A stretch of 64,000 bases of DNA from Arthrobacter sp. ov118 (GCF_900116495.1 NZ_FPAY01000003.1:248001-312000), one strand, 5' to 3'. Shown: positions 43,358-53,800, numbered from the stretch's first letter. The notes: generated by a model not told the origin, from the letters alone. A program made the numbers and translations.

Positions 43358-45115
43358 ATGACCGTGACTGAGGAATTCAGGGCCGCGAGGGACCGGCTGC
43401 TGGCCCTCCGCGGGGACTATGACGCCGCCCGGAGCGAATTCCAGTGGCCGCGCTTCGAGGAATTCAACTTCGCGCTGGACTGGTTCGACCAGATCGCCGC
43501 AGATCCGGCCAAGGCGGACAAACCGGCACTAGTGATCGTCGAGCAGGACGGGTCAGCCACCCGGCGCAGCTTCGCGGACCTCTCCCGGCGCTCGTCCCAG
43601 GTGGCCAACTGGCTGCGCGGGCAGGGCGTTCAGCGCGGGGACCGGATGATCATCATGCTCGGCAACCAGGTGGAGCTGTGGGAACTGATGCTGGCCGGCA
43701 TCAAGCTGGGCATCGTCCTGATTCCCACCACCACCCTGATGGGCCCCGCCGATCTCCGGGACCGGGTGGAGCGCGGCGGCGCGGCGTGGGCCGCCGTCGG
43801 AAGCGCCAACATCGCCAAGTTCGCCGAGGTCCCGGGGAACTACGCCCTGATCGAAATCGGCGGCGCCGCTCAGCCCGCCGCGACACCCCCAAGTCCGGCC
43901 GCTGCGACGGAAAATGCCCTGCAGTACCGCGATGCTGCCGCGGCCGGCACGGACTTCACCCCCGATCGCCCCACTTTGGCCGACGAGACCCTCCTGCTCT
44001 ACTTCACCTCCGGCACCACGTCCAAGGCCAAACTGGTGGAGCACACGCACACCTCGTACCCGGTGGGACACCTGTCCACGATGTTCTGGATCGGGGTGGA
44101 ACCCGGCGACGTGCACCTCAACGTCGCTTCGCCCGGCTGGGCGAAGCACGCCTGGTCCAACGTGTTCACGCCCTGGATCGCCGAGGCCTGCGTGTTCATC
44201 TACAACTATGACCGCTTCGATGCCAAGGCGCTCATGGAACAAATGGACCGCGAATCCGTAACCAGCTTCTGCGCCCCGCCCACGGTGTGGCGGATGCTGA
44301 TCCAGGCCGACCTCACGCGGCTGTTGAATCCGCCCACCAAGGTGGTGTCCGCCGGCGAACCGCTCAATGCCGAGGTGATCGACCAGGTCCACCGGGCCTG
44401 GGGGCAGAGCATCCGGGACGGCTTCGGGCAGACGGAAACCACTGTGCAGATCGCCAACACCCCCGGCCAGCCCATCAAGATCGGCGCCATGGGCAAGCCG
44501 CTGCCCGGCTACGACGTGGTGCTCGTGGACCCCGCCACAGGGCAGGAAACCGACGACGGCGAACTCTGCCTGCGCCTGGACCCCCGGCCCGTGGGACTCA
44601 TGAAGGCCTACCACGGCGACCCGGAGAAGACCGCGGAGGCTTTCCGCGGCGGCTACTACCACACGGGGGACATGGCGAGCCGGGACGAGCGCGGCATCAT
44701 CACGTACGTGGGCCGCGGCGACGACGTCTTCAAATCCTCCGATTACCGGCTGTCCCCGTTCGAACTGGAGAGCGTGCTGATCGAGCATCCGGCGGTGGCG
44801 GAGGCCGCCGTCGTCCCCTCCCCCGACCCGCTCAAGCTGTCGGTGCCGAAGGCGTTTGTGGTCTTGGCGGCCGGGCACCAGCCCGGCCCGGAGCTCGCCG
44901 AGGACATCTTGCGTTACTGCCGGGACCATCTGGCCCCGTTCAAGCGGATCCGACGACTGGAGTTTGCCGAGCTCCCCAAAACGATCTCCGGCAAGATCCG
45001 GCGCGTGGAGCTGCGGCACAGCGAGGAGTTGCGCCACGGCGGCGGGCCCCTCCCCCAAGGCTTGGGGGTCGAGTACTCCGACTCCGACTTCCCCGGGCTT
45101 AAGGGTCAGGGCTGA
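43358..45115 (+). CDS. AMP-forming acyl-CoA synthetase (medium-chain/aryl type)
   Basis: 585 aa, ANL superfamily. The P-loop is YFTSGTTSKAKLVEH, the adenylate motif GFGQTETTVQIANTPGQPIK, with YHTGDMASRDERGIITYVGRGDDVFKSS and C-terminal PKTISGKIRRVELR carrying the catalytic lysine. This resembles MACS-type ligases acting on medium-chain or aromatic acids. The start at 43358 is chosen because the core begins just after and AAAGG lies upstream. It is co-transcribed with the MarR gene 2 bp downstream and divergent from the acyl-CoA dehydrogenase, so the three genes likely form one acid-degradation module. Confidence 0.87.
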   Translation: MTVTEEFRAARDRLLALRGDYDAARSEFQWPRFEEFNFALDWFDQIAADPAKADKPALVIVEQDGSATRRSFADLSRRSSQVANWLRGQGVQRGDRMIIMLGNQVELWELMLAGIKLGIVLIPTTTLMGPADLRDRVERGGAAWAAVGSANIAKFAEVPGNYALIEIGGAAQPAATPPSPAAATENALQYRDAAAAGTDFTPDRPTLADETLLLYFTSGTTSKAKLVEHTHTSYPVGHLSTMFWIGVEPGDVHLNVASPGWAKHAWSNVFTPWIAEACVFIYNYDRFDAKALMEQMDRESVTSFCAPPTVWRMLIQADLTRLLNPPTKVVSAGEPLNAEVIDQVHRAWGQSIRDGFGQTETTVQIANTPGQPIKIGAMGKPLPGYDVVLVDPATGQETDDGELCLRLDPRPVGLMKAYHGDPEKTAEAFRGGYYHTGDMASRDERGIITYVGRGDDVFKSSDYRLSPFELESVLIEHPAVAEAAVVPSPDPLKLSVPKAFVVLAAGHQPGPELAEDILRYCRDHLAPFKRIRRLEFAELPKTISGKIRRVELRHSEELRHGGGPLPQGLGVEYSDSDFPGLKGQG

Positions 45116-45117
45116 GC

Positions 45118-45624
45118 ATGGGAACGCCCCTGCCGCGGGATCCGATCGCCGACGCCCGGCTGAACTGGGAGCGCCACGGCTGGTCCGACGTCGCCGCACC
45201 AATGGCCGCGATCACGGCCATCATGCGGACCCAGCAGATTCTGCTGGGCCGGATCGAAGCTGTGCTCAAGCCGTTCGGACTCACTTTTGCCCGGTACGAG
45301 CTGCTGGCGCTGCTCAGCTTCGCCCGCAGCGGCGCGCTGCCCATGAACAAGGCGAGCGCGCTGCTGCAGGTCCACCCCACCTCGGTCACCAACGCCGTGG
45401 ACCGGCTCCAGGACGCCGGGCTGGTGATGCGCTCGCCGCACCCCACGGACGGCCGCACCACCTTGATCGAGCTCACCCCCGACGGCCGCGCTCTGGCCAA
45501 ACGGGCGACGGCGGTGCTGAACTCCGAGGTCTTCGGCCAGTCGGGCTTCGGGGACCAGGACGTGGACCAGCTGATCCGGATTCTGGGTACGTTCCGCCAG
45601 AACGCCGGGGATTTCAGCGGCTGA
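45118..45624 (+). CDS. MarR-family regulator
   Basis: 168 aa. Winged helix: LTFARYELLALLSFARSGAL, ASALLQVHPTSVTNAVDRLQDAGLV and the wing SPHPTDGRTTLIELTPDGRA. It begins 2 bp after the acyl-CoA synthetase stop, so it is in the same transcript and probably controls it in response to an acid or its CoA ester. Confidence 0.9.
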   Translation: MGTPLPRDPIADARLNWERHGWSDVAAPMAAITAIMRTQQILLGRIEAVLKPFGLTFARYELLALLSFARSGALPMNKASALLQVHPTSVTNAVDRLQDAGLVMRSPHPTDGRTTLIELTPDGRALAKRATAVLNSEVFGQSGFGDQDVDQLIRILGTFRQNAGDFSG

Positions 45625-45696
45625 CGCCCGGACCGTGGGGCAATCGACCATGGACCGGGCTGCCGGGCCATCGCCCCGAAAGACGCCAGCCGGCGG

Positions 45697-47172
45697 TCAA
45701 CCGGCCTCAGGGGGTTCCGGGACGACACGAATGGTCTTCAGCGAGGGGTCGGCGGGGTCGGGCAGGACCATGCCCGCTTCCTTTCCGGAGACGAGGTACT
45801 CGAGGACCGCGGCGTTGATGCGCTCCCCGGGAAGGATGGCCGGTACGCCGGGCGGGTACGGAGTGATTTGTTCGGCGGCAATGCGTCCGGCGGCCTCTTC
45901 GACGGGGACCACCTCGACAGGTCCGAAGAAAGCGTCGCGGGGAAGCTTTACGGTCTTCATCTCCAGATCGGAGGAACGCGGCAATCGAACCTCTGAAGGG
46001 CGGGGCAAATCCTTGGCCGCGCTGCAGAGCGCCTGGAGGGACTTCATCAGCCGCTGGGCGCTCGATTCGTCATCGGACGTTGAGAGGGTCGCCTCGATGC
46101 GGCGGTGATCGTTGAGCCCCACGTCGATGGTGCAGTTCGTCCTAAGCCAGTCCGCCGCCTGATAGCCGCTGATACCCAGTTCCTGGACGTCCATCAGTAC
46201 GTGCAAGCGGTCCAGGTCATGGGAGGCCTCGGCTCCGATCAGTTCGTCTTCGAGGACGTGGATGCCCGAAAGCGTGTCGATGCGCGACCTGAGATCTGTG
46301 GCCAGGTTCAGGGCGTCGTCGAGGAGCCGGCGTCCGTGCTGGGCCATCTGGTGGCGCCACGCATCGATGCCCGCGTACATGATGACGCTCGAGCTGGTGG
46401 TGGAGAGCAGGTCCGCGCACTGTCGCAACCGGACAGGATCCACCAGTCCGCCCTGCAGGTGATAGACAGATCCCTGTTCGAAACCCATGCCCATCTTGTG
46501 GACGCTGACGACGCAGATGTCCGCGCCAGCATCCATGGCCCAGGTGGGGAGGTCGTCGTGGAACGGCAGGTGCGCGCCCCATGCTTCGTCGATGATGAGC
46601 GGTTTGCCTCGTTGATGGCAGATCTCCGCAATGGTCTGGATATCGGCGCAGGTTCCATACGGCGTAGGGCTAACGATCATGGCCGCCGCGGCGTCCGGAT
46701 GGCGCTGCCACATGCTTTCCACCGCTTCAGGCGACGGCGGATGGGCCAGATGCAACTCGTCATCCCAGCTGGGGCTTATCCACCGGGGTTGAAGGCCGGA
46801 CAGGATCAAACCTGCAGTGACCGACTTGTGTGCGTCCCGGCCAACCAGGATTTCTCCGGTGCCACGGGTGACGGCCAAAATCGCAGCCTTGACAGAGAGC
46901 GAACTGCCGCACGTTGAGAAGAACGCGTGTTGGGCGCCCACCGCGTCGGCCATGAGTTCCTGGGCCTTCTGCAGGTAGCCGTTGGAGGAGGAACGGTCGT
47001 CCAGGCCCGCCGAGGCGAGAACATCCGAGCGATAAGTGTCCTTGCCCAGGACGTCCACGGCAGTTTCAGCCGCCCCGCGGCCCTGCCGGTGGCCGGGCGG
47101 GGTGAACCCGTAGCGGTCCTTGCGGTGGTAATCGGCCAGCGCGCTGACTATAGGGGTTTCGTCCTGATCCAT
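45697..47172 (-). CDS. Orn/Lys/Arg decarboxylase, short form
   Basis: 491 aa, PLP fold type I. YGFTPPGHRQGRGA, FFSTCGSSLSVKAAILAVTR, IDEAWGAHLPFH and the PLP lysine in SVHKMGMGFEQ define the family; the C-terminal domain has PYPPGVPAILPGE. It lacks the N-terminal wing of enteric inducible decarboxylases and matches the length of Bacillus YaaO/SpeA-type proteins. Whether it uses arginine, lysine or ornithine cannot be read. TAGGAGG precedes the ATG. Confidence 0.88.
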   Translation of the reverse strand: MDQDETPIVSALADYHRKDRYGFTPPGHRQGRGAAETAVDVLGKDTYRSDVLASAGLDDRSSSNGYLQKAQELMADAVGAQHAFFSTCGSSLSVKAAILAVTRGTGEILVGRDAHKSVTAGLILSGLQPRWISPSWDDELHLAHPPSPEAVESMWQRHPDAAAAMIVSPTPYGTCADIQTIAEICHQRGKPLIIDEAWGAHLPFHDDLPTWAMDAGADICVVSVHKMGMGFEQGSVYHLQGGLVDPVRLRQCADLLSTTSSSVIMYAGIDAWRHQMAQHGRRLLDDALNLATDLRSRIDTLSGIHVLEDELIGAEASHDLDRLHVLMDVQELGISGYQAADWLRTNCTIDVGLNDHRRIEATLSTSDDESSAQRLMKSLQALCSAAKDLPRPSEVRLPRSSDLEMKTVKLPRDAFFGPVEVVPVEEAAGRIAAEQITPYPPGVPAILPGERINAAVLEYLVSGKEAGMVLPDPADPSLKTIRVVPEPPEAG

Positions 47173-47349
47173 GCTGATACGCCTCCTACGGCAACCGGCT
47201 AGAACTCGTGCCTCACGCTAGCCCTGCCATTCCGCTCCCGCAAGGAAACCTTTCAACGGGCGGGACCTACGTTGCCTGTTCCCCCCTTGCTGCTTGCCTT
47301 GGGCACGAAACTGCGAAGTCTTCGCAACCGTTCTCCCCTGCAAAGGGCC

Positions 47350-48753
47350 TCAGCCGCGCCGCTTGTTCCCAAGGGCCGCGAGCAGCAGGGCTTCGGCCAG
47401 GATCCCGTTCTGGAGATCCCCGAGGTGGACCGACTCGTCCGGCCCGTGCGCGCGGGAGTCCGGATCCTCAGCTCCGGTAATGAGTATCGTCGCCTCGGGA
47501 AACCTGCCGGCCAGATGCTCGACAACCGGGATCGATCCGCCGACGCCCATCCTGACCGGGGCGACGCCCCAGGCCTGCTCCATTGCCCACAGGGCGGTGC
47601 GGGAGGCCTGGTCGTGCGGAGACGCAGAGAACGGGGCGCTCGCGCTCCCTGGCACGAACCGAACTTCGGCCCCAAACGGCGCGTTCGCCAGAACGTGCCG
47701 GCGTACCGCTTCCATCGCCTTGTCCGGGTCGGTGCCCGGCGCCAGGCGGAGGCTGAATTTTGCCCGCGCCGAGGGCAACAGGGTGTTTGAAGCCACCGCC
47801 GTTCCTGGAACGTCCAGGCCGATGATCGACAGTGCGGGCCCGTTCCACAGCCTCCATGCGATGCTTCCCGTGCCCGCCAACTGCAAGGCGTTCGGCAGCG
47901 AAGCCTGGGCGCGGAACTCCTTTTCGTCGATGTCCGCCTCCGGAGCCGCAGGGTTTTTCACGGCCGGAAGCCCCCGAATGGTGACCGCGCCGTCGCCATC
48001 GTGGAAGGTCGCGATCAGCCGGGCCAGAAGAGTTACAGCGTCAAGGACGGGTCCGCCAAACGTGCCCGAATGCAACCCGTGGTCGAAGGCTTCAACCTCG
48101 ATGAGCCCGTCGACCAGTCCGCGGAGGCTGGTGGTGAGGGCGGGGACCCCGACTTGCCAGTTTGCGGAGTCCGCAACGATGACGACGTCAGCGCGAAGCT
48201 GTTCCTCGTGCACGTTGAGCAGCCCATCCAGGGTGGGAGAACCGGATTCCTCCTCGCCTTCAATGAAAAACGTGACGCCGAGGCCGAACCCGGCTCCCAG
48301 CATGTCAGTGAGGGCCCGGTATGCGGCCAAGTGCATGATGATTCCCGCCTTGTCGTCGGCCACTCCCCGCCCCCAGAGCCGCCCGTCGCGTTCAACGGCG
48401 GTGAACGCCGGTGCGCTCCACTGCTCCGGATCGCCGGGCGGTTGGACATCGTGGTGGGCGTACAGCAGAACCGTGGGTTGGCCTGCCGCTGCAGGTTTCC
48501 GTGCCAGAACTGCCGGGCCGCCCGGCTTTCCGTTCTGCCCCGCTCCTCGAACAATCCGGACATTACTGACGCCGGCATCCCGCAGCAGCCCGGCTACGGC
48601 TTCGGCACTATGGTCCAAGTGCGCCGGATCAAATGCGGGCCAAGCAATTCCTGGAATTTCGACCAGTTTCACAAGGTCAGCCACAGCCGCCCTAAAACCA
48701 GCTTCCACCCGGTCCCGGAGCGCACCAACGGGAACACCGCCTCCGATCGTCAT
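47350..48753 (-). CDS. M20-family metallopeptidase (dipeptidase)
   Basis: About 467 aa. Metal-site motifs: YAHHDVQPPG, GRGVADDKAGI (bridging Asp), FFIEGEEESGSP (catalytic and ligand Glu) and, near the C-terminus, an E-D-P-D-S-R-A-H-G-P-DE segment with the last His. The dimerisation insert holds FDHGLHSGTFGGPV. It should cleave dipeptides or N-acyl amino acids with two zinc ions. The start is taken as the second Met (48753), because TAGGGT lies 6 nt before it, whereas the first Met (48759) would abut the -10 box. Confidence 0.85.
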   Translation of the reverse strand: MTIGGGVPVGALRDRVEAGFRAAVADLVKLVEIPGIAWPAFDPAHLDHSAEAVAGLLRDAGVSNVRIVRGAGQNGKPGGPAVLARKPAAAGQPTVLLYAHHDVQPPGDPEQWSAPAFTAVERDGRLWGRGVADDKAGIIMHLAAYRALTDMLGAGFGLGVTFFIEGEEESGSPTLDGLLNVHEEQLRADVVIVADSANWQVGVPALTTSLRGLVDGLIEVEAFDHGLHSGTFGGPVLDAVTLLARLIATFHDGDGAVTIRGLPAVKNPAAPEADIDEKEFRAQASLPNALQLAGTGSIAWRLWNGPALSIIGLDVPGTAVASNTLLPSARAKFSLRLAPGTDPDKAMEAVRRHVLANAPFGAEVRFVPGSASAPFSASPHDQASRTALWAMEQAWGVAPVRMGVGGSIPVVEHLAGRFPEATILITGAEDPDSRAHGPDESVHLGDLQNGILAEALLLAALGNKRRG

Positions 48754-48904
48754 GCCCATACCCTAGACCCAAGAAACAGGTCCGCAGGGTCAGAAAGCGC
48801 CGATGCGGAGCACCGTACGGCAGGACACTTGACCGGGCTTCCGGCGGGGACTAAAAAATAAGTAGCCTTAGTACCGTGTCGGACCTGCTCGAGGAGGAAT
48901 TGGC

Positions 48905-49507
48905 ATGAGTGACAAGCCAGGTAACCAGACGCCGGACACCCCTGACGTCAGCGAGACAGAGCTGCGGGCGATGAAGGTGGATGAGCTCCGACAAGAGGCC
49001 AGAGACCAAAACATCAGCGGCGCTGCGGGAATGCGCAAAGAGGAGCTGGTGCAGGAAGTCGCCAGTGCCCGGTCCGGCGGCGGCAAAGAAGGTGATCCGG
49101 GCTCCGACGCGGAGGACCTTGGTGCTGGCCCCGAAGGCGGCAAAATCCGGCACGGCGATGCCTCATCCAGTTCGCTGAAGTATTCGCAGGAAGTCACCTC
49201 CACCGAGGATGAACCCGAACGGGAGGGCCGCAGCCTCGCCACGACCCACCATGAGGTCATCAGGCAGTGGGCTGACGAACGTGGCGGCGTCCCGGCCACG
49301 GTTGAAGGTACTGAGCACGGCGATCATCTGGGGGTGCTGCGCATAGATTTTGGCGGCGACGACAGCAACCTTCGCCGTGTCAGCTGGGAGGAATGGTTCA
49401 AAACGTTTGACGGGCGCGGCCTCAATTTCATCTACCAGGAACGGCGTACGGACGGAACGCAGTCCAACTTCTTCCGGCTGGAAAACCCAGAACGTGAAGA
49501 CGCCTAA
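48905..49507 (+). CDS. Rho-N/SAP-like domain protein with conserved C-terminal stress-type domain
   Basis: 200 aa. Residues 17-55 (LRAMKVDELRQEARDQNISG, then RKEELVQEV) form a Rho N-terminal/SAP-like helical motif that can bind nucleic acid. A charged Gly/Ser linker follows. The C-terminus (THHEVIRQWADERGGVPATV, HLGVLRIDFGG, SWEEWFKTFDGRGLNFIYQE) is a domain seen in many hypothetical proteins, sometimes misnamed glucan-branching protein. Function unknown. GAGGAGGAA lies before the ATG. It leads a same-strand group with a lipoprotein, a microprotein and DUF6766. Confidence 0.7.
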   Translation: MSDKPGNQTPDTPDVSETELRAMKVDELRQEARDQNISGAAGMRKEELVQEVASARSGGGKEGDPGSDAEDLGAGPEGGKIRHGDASSSSLKYSQEVTSTEDEPEREGRSLATTHHEVIRQWADERGGVPATVEGTEHGDHLGVLRIDFGGDDSNLRRVSWEEWFKTFDGRGLNFIYQERRTDGTQSNFFRLENPEREDA

Positions 49508-49919
49508 GTCGATCAGGTGCCTGCGATTCGGGCTCCTCGCCGTGCTCACGCTCTCGGGAGGCGCACTTTCGGGGTGTGCCGCTGACGGAACGGCGGCGGC
49601 AGAAGCGGCCGAAGCATTCCACCGGGACGTGGCCAGCTCCGATATGACGGCGGCGTGCTCGCTGCTCCAGTCCAAAACCCGCGAGGATACCGCCCGGTCC
49701 AGCGATGCCGGCACCTGCGAGAGTCAGCTGGAAAAGGATAAGATCCCGGACCCCGGAAGACTGCTGGGCACCGAGCAGTTCGGCCGGGACGCCTTCGTGA
49801 AGTTCGAGAACGACACGGTTTTCTTGGCCGCCTCCGACGCGGGCTGGAGAATAACGGGTGTCGGCTGCGCTCCCAACGGGGAAGAAGCGCCGTACACCTG
49901 CGAAGTAGGAGGAAAATAG
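49494..49919 (+). CDS. Small lipoprotein
   Basis: About 141 aa from GTG 49494, overlapping the previous gene by 14 bp. FGLLAVLTLSGGALSGC ends in a lipobox (L-S-G-C), so Cys is lipid-anchored after cleavage. The mature part has four further Cys residues (two pairs are plausible) and a helical AEAAEAFHRDVASSDMTAAC start. No family recognised. There is no ATG before the lipobox in this frame, which supports the GTG start. The microprotein gene follows 1 bp after the stop. Confidence 0.68.
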   Translation: MKTPKSIRCLRFGLLAVLTLSGGALSGCAADGTAAAEAAEAFHRDVASSDMTAACSLLQSKTREDTARSSDAGTCESQLEKDKIPDPGRLLGTEQFGRDAFVKFENDTVFLAASDAGWRITGVGCAPNGEEAPYTCEVGGK

Positions 49920-49920
49920 G

Positions 49921-50004
49921 ATGCGCTGGAGCTTCACGCTGTACTTGGTCCTCATTTTCGGCGGCTTGGCCTACATGGGCGCCGTCGGGCTCGTCCGGGG
50001 ATAA
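49921..50004 (+). CDS. 27-residue single-span membrane microprotein
   Basis: The translation is MRWSFTLYLVLIFGGLAYMG followed by AVGLVRG and a TAA stop. Nearly the whole chain is one membrane segment with a basic N-terminal Arg and a C-terminal Arg. GGAGG lies about 10 nt before the ATG, spanning the end of the lipoprotein gene, and the start is 1 bp after that gene's stop, so translational coupling is likely. DUF6766 starts 7 bp downstream. Such small proteins usually modulate a membrane partner. Too short for routine gene callers. Confidence 0.6.
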   Translation: MRWSFTLYLVLIFGGLAYMGAVGLVRG

Positions 50005-50011
50005 GCGAACC

Positions 50012-50686
50012 GTGAAAGTAGCAATCAGAAACAACGGCCTCAGCCTCTTTTTCGGCCTGATCTTCCTCCTGGCCCTGCTGGGCCAGGCGCTCACCGGCCA
50101 TGCCCTCTTCAATGAGGAGCAGATGGCCTCTGGGCTGGAGGAAATCAGCTTCGGGCAGTACCTCCTTTCGTCGAACTTTGCCGTAGACGTCGCGGAAAAC
50201 TGGCAGTCGGAGTACCTGCAGTTCCTGCTGTACATCTTCGCGACCGTCTGGCTCGTCCAGAAAGGATCGCCCGAGTCCAAGGAACTGAACGAGCCCGGCC
50301 TGGAGTCGGACAAGGAACAGCTCGTGGGCGACTACAGCAACGCCAAGTCCCCGAAGTGGGCCCGCGTCTCCGGCTGGCGGCGGACCGTGTACTCGAACTC
50401 GCTCGGCATGACGATGGGGCTGATCTTCCTCCTGTCCTGGCTGGTCCAGTCCATCGCGGGGAACAGCAACTACAACCAGGAGCAGATCCAGAACTTCCAG
50501 CGGCCGGTTAGCTGGCCTGAGTACATTGCATCGCCGGAGTTCTGGAACCGCACGCTGCAGAACTGGCAGTCTGAGTTTCTCGCGGTGGGGTCCATGGTGG
50601 TCCTATCGATCTACCTCCGCCAGCGCGGCTCACCGGAGTCCAAGCCGGTGGGTTGTGCACACGACGACACGGGCACCACAGGCTAG
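50012..50686 (+). CDS. DUF6766 membrane protein with internal duplication
   Basis: 224 aa. Two similar halves: GLSLFFGLIFLLALLGQALT, then NWQSEYLQFLLYIFATVWLV and QKGSPESKE; and GMTMGLIFLLSWLVQSIAG, then NWQSEFLAVGSMVVLSIYLR and QRGSPESKP. Each half has two membrane segments and ends with the same G-S-P-E-S-K motif, giving four spans in total. Function is unknown. The GTG start has only a weak SD and is probably coupled to the preceding microprotein. Confidence 0.78.
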   Translation: MKVAIRNNGLSLFFGLIFLLALLGQALTGHALFNEEQMASGLEEISFGQYLLSSNFAVDVAENWQSEYLQFLLYIFATVWLVQKGSPESKELNEPGLESDKEQLVGDYSNAKSPKWARVSGWRRTVYSNSLGMTMGLIFLLSWLVQSIAGNSNYNQEQIQNFQRPVSWPEYIASPEFWNRTLQNWQSEFLAVGSMVVLSIYLRQRGSPESKPVGCAHDDTGTTG

Positions 50687-50814
50687 GCAAGCGGCGGGTA
50701 CCTGTTTTGCCCGGGATCTGAGCGGAGTATCGTGGATCCGACCGGGGCTGTCCGGCCCGGCGGTTCAGCAGTTTGTGCTTACAAGCGTTCATCGGCGACC
50801 GCTTAGGAGGGCCC

Positions 50815-53800
50815 GTGCCTTCATCCAGCATCCCCATCCCCCAGCCTCCCCCGCGGCCGGTGGTGGGAAATCTGCCCGACATCGACTCCAGCAAGGGGAT
50901 CCTGGGTCTGGTCGAGGTGGCCGAGCAGTACGGCCCGATCGTCCGGATTCAATTCTTCAACCGCAGCGTCATTGCCGTCTCCTCCCAGCAGTTCGTCAAC
51001 GAGGTCTGCGATGAATCCCGTTTCGGCAAGGTGCTCGGCGTCGCCCTTCGGCAGGTGCGGCAGTTCGCGGGCGATGGCCTGTTCACCGCGGACACGCAGT
51101 CACCGAACTGGCAGAAGGCACACCGGATCCTGATGCCGGCGTTCGGGCCCGCGGCACTCAAGCGAATGTTCGCCGGCATGGACGACATCGTGGAGCAGCT
51201 GTTGCTCAAGTGGGAAAGGCTGGGCCCCACGGCGCGGATCGACGTGCCGGACAACACCACCCGCCTGACGCTGGACACGATTGCCCTGTGCTCGTTCAAC
51301 TACCGGTTCAACAGCCTTTACCGGGAGCAGATGCATCCCTTCGTCGGGGCCATGGTCCGGGCCCTGGTCGAATCCGGGGACCGGGCGCGCAGGCTCCCCG
51401 TGCAGAACAAGATCATGCTGCGCAGACGGCACCAGCTCGAGGAAGACCACGCCCTGATGTTCGAGGTTGCCGAGCAGATCATCAGCGACCGGCGGCGCAA
51501 TCCCAGCCCGGCGGGCAGCGAAGACATTCTGGACACCATGCTCATCGCGGCCGACCCGGTGACCGGCGAGCGGCTATCCGATGAAAACATCCGCTATCAG
51601 ATGGTCACCTTCCTGATCGCCGGGCACGAGACCACCAGCGGCCTGCTGTCCTTTGCGCTCTACGAACTGCTCCGCCATCCGGGTGTCCTGGCCAAGGCGC
51701 GCGCCCAGGTGGACGAGGTCCTTGGCACCGAAAGCGCCCGATTCGAGCACCTGCCCCGGCTGGGGTACCTGGACCAGATCCTCAAGGAAACGCTCCGGCT
51801 GTGGCCGACCGCACCGGCGTTCAACGTGGCACCATACGAGGACACGACGCTCGGCGGCCGCTACGACATCCCTGCGGGCCAGCCCATCCTGGTGTTGATC
51901 CCGCTGCTGCACCGGGACAAGGCGGCGTGGGGCGAGGACGCCGAGATCTTCGATCCGGAACGGTTCTCCCCGGCACGTGCCGCGGAAATCCCCGCCAACG
52001 CGTGGAAGCCCTTCGGTAACGGGCAGCGCTCCTGCATCGGCCGGGGATTCGCCCTGCAGGAGGCCATGCTCTTCCTGGCCAAGCTCCTGCAGCGCTTCGA
52101 GATCACGGCGGCGGACCCCGGCTATGAACTGCAGATCAAGCACACCCTGACCATGAAGCCGGAAGGACTGTTCATCCACGTGCGCCGCCGGGACGTCCGG
52201 ATCGAGCCGCCACCCCATGCCGCCGTCGAGCCTGCCCGGCAGGCGGAACCGCCGGCCGCCGCCCCCAATGGCGTCCCGATCCGGGTGCTTTACGGTTCGA
52301 ACGCGGGCACGTCCAAGGACTTTGCCCAACGGATCGCCAACGACGCCGGACGGCGCGGCTACAGCCCCACCATCGGCACGCTCGACGAGGCCGCCGGCGG
52401 ATTGCCGACGGAGGGGCTCGTCGCGATCGTGTCCTCGTCCTACGAGGGACAGCCGCCGGATAACGCCCGGAAGTTCCTGGCCTGGACCGTAGGGCTGCAG
52501 CCGGGCAGCCTCGCCGGCGTCAAATACACGGTCTTCGGCAACGGCAACAAGGACTGGGCGCAAACGTATCAGGAAGTGCCCAAGGCCATCGACGCCCGGC
52601 TCGAGGCCGCCGGCGCCGTACGCGTCTACGCCCGGGGCGAGGCCAACGCCCGCGGCGACTTCTTCGGCGATTTCGACGAGTGGTATTCCGGATTCTGGCC
52701 CGCAGTGGATGCCGCCCTCGGGCAGCGCACCAGTCCCCCGGCCGCGCAGCCGCAACTCGAACTTCAGTTCGTGGGCAACGTCCGGGAACCGATGCTGCGC
52801 CAGAACGGGCTGGCCCTCGGCACCGTCGTCGCGAACCGGGAACTGGTGGACATCACCAAACCCGGCGCCAGGTCCAAGCGGCATGTCGAGATCGCGTTGC
52901 CCGAGGGCATGAGCTACCGGACCGGCGACTATCTGGCCGTGCTGCCGCTGAATCCCAGCGGACTCGTGCAGCGGGCCCTGGCCCGGTTCAACCTCGACTA
53001 TGACTCGCACGTCCTGTTGAGCATGGAGCGCGGAGACACGTTCCTGCCCACCGGCATTCCCGTTGCCGTGGGCGAACTGCTGAGCAGTTACGTCGAACTT
53101 GCGGTCCCGGCGACACGCATCCAACTCGAGGACCTGGCCGACGTCGCGGCGGATCCTGAGCACCGTGGGGAACTTGAGACCCTGGCGCAGGACCGCGGGC
53201 GCTATGCGGCCGAAATTCTCGACAAGCGCGTTTCCCTGTTGGATCTGCTGGAAACCTACCCGTCCTGCCAGCTGTCGTTCACGTCGTTCCTGCAATTGCT
53301 GACCCAGCTGACTCCCCGGCGCTACTCCATCTCCTCGTCCCCGCTCTGGAGCCCTGACCATGCGACGCTGACCTTCGCCGTCATCCAGGCGCCGGCGTGG
53401 TCCGGTCGCGGGATCTTCGAAGGGGCCTCTTCGACCTTCCTCGCCCAGGCCAGGCCCGGCTCACGGGTCGCGGTTACTGTTCGTCCCTCGAATACGGCAT
53501 TCCACCCGCCCGCGTCCCTGGAGGTCCCGCTCATCATGGTGTGTGCCGGGACCGGACTGGCGCCGTTCCGCGGTTTCGTCCAGGACCGTGCGCTCCGGGC
53601 ACAGGCCGAGGGGCTGACGCCGGCACCTGCCCTGCTGTTCTTCGGCTGCCGCGCCCCGGACACGGACTTCCTCTACCGCACCGAACTGGACGCCTGGGCC
53701 GGGGAAGCCAACCTCGATCTCCGGCCGGTGTTTTCGACCGCACCGGAAGACGGGCTGAAGTACGTCCAGGACCGGCTCTGGGCGGACCGGGGCGACGTCG

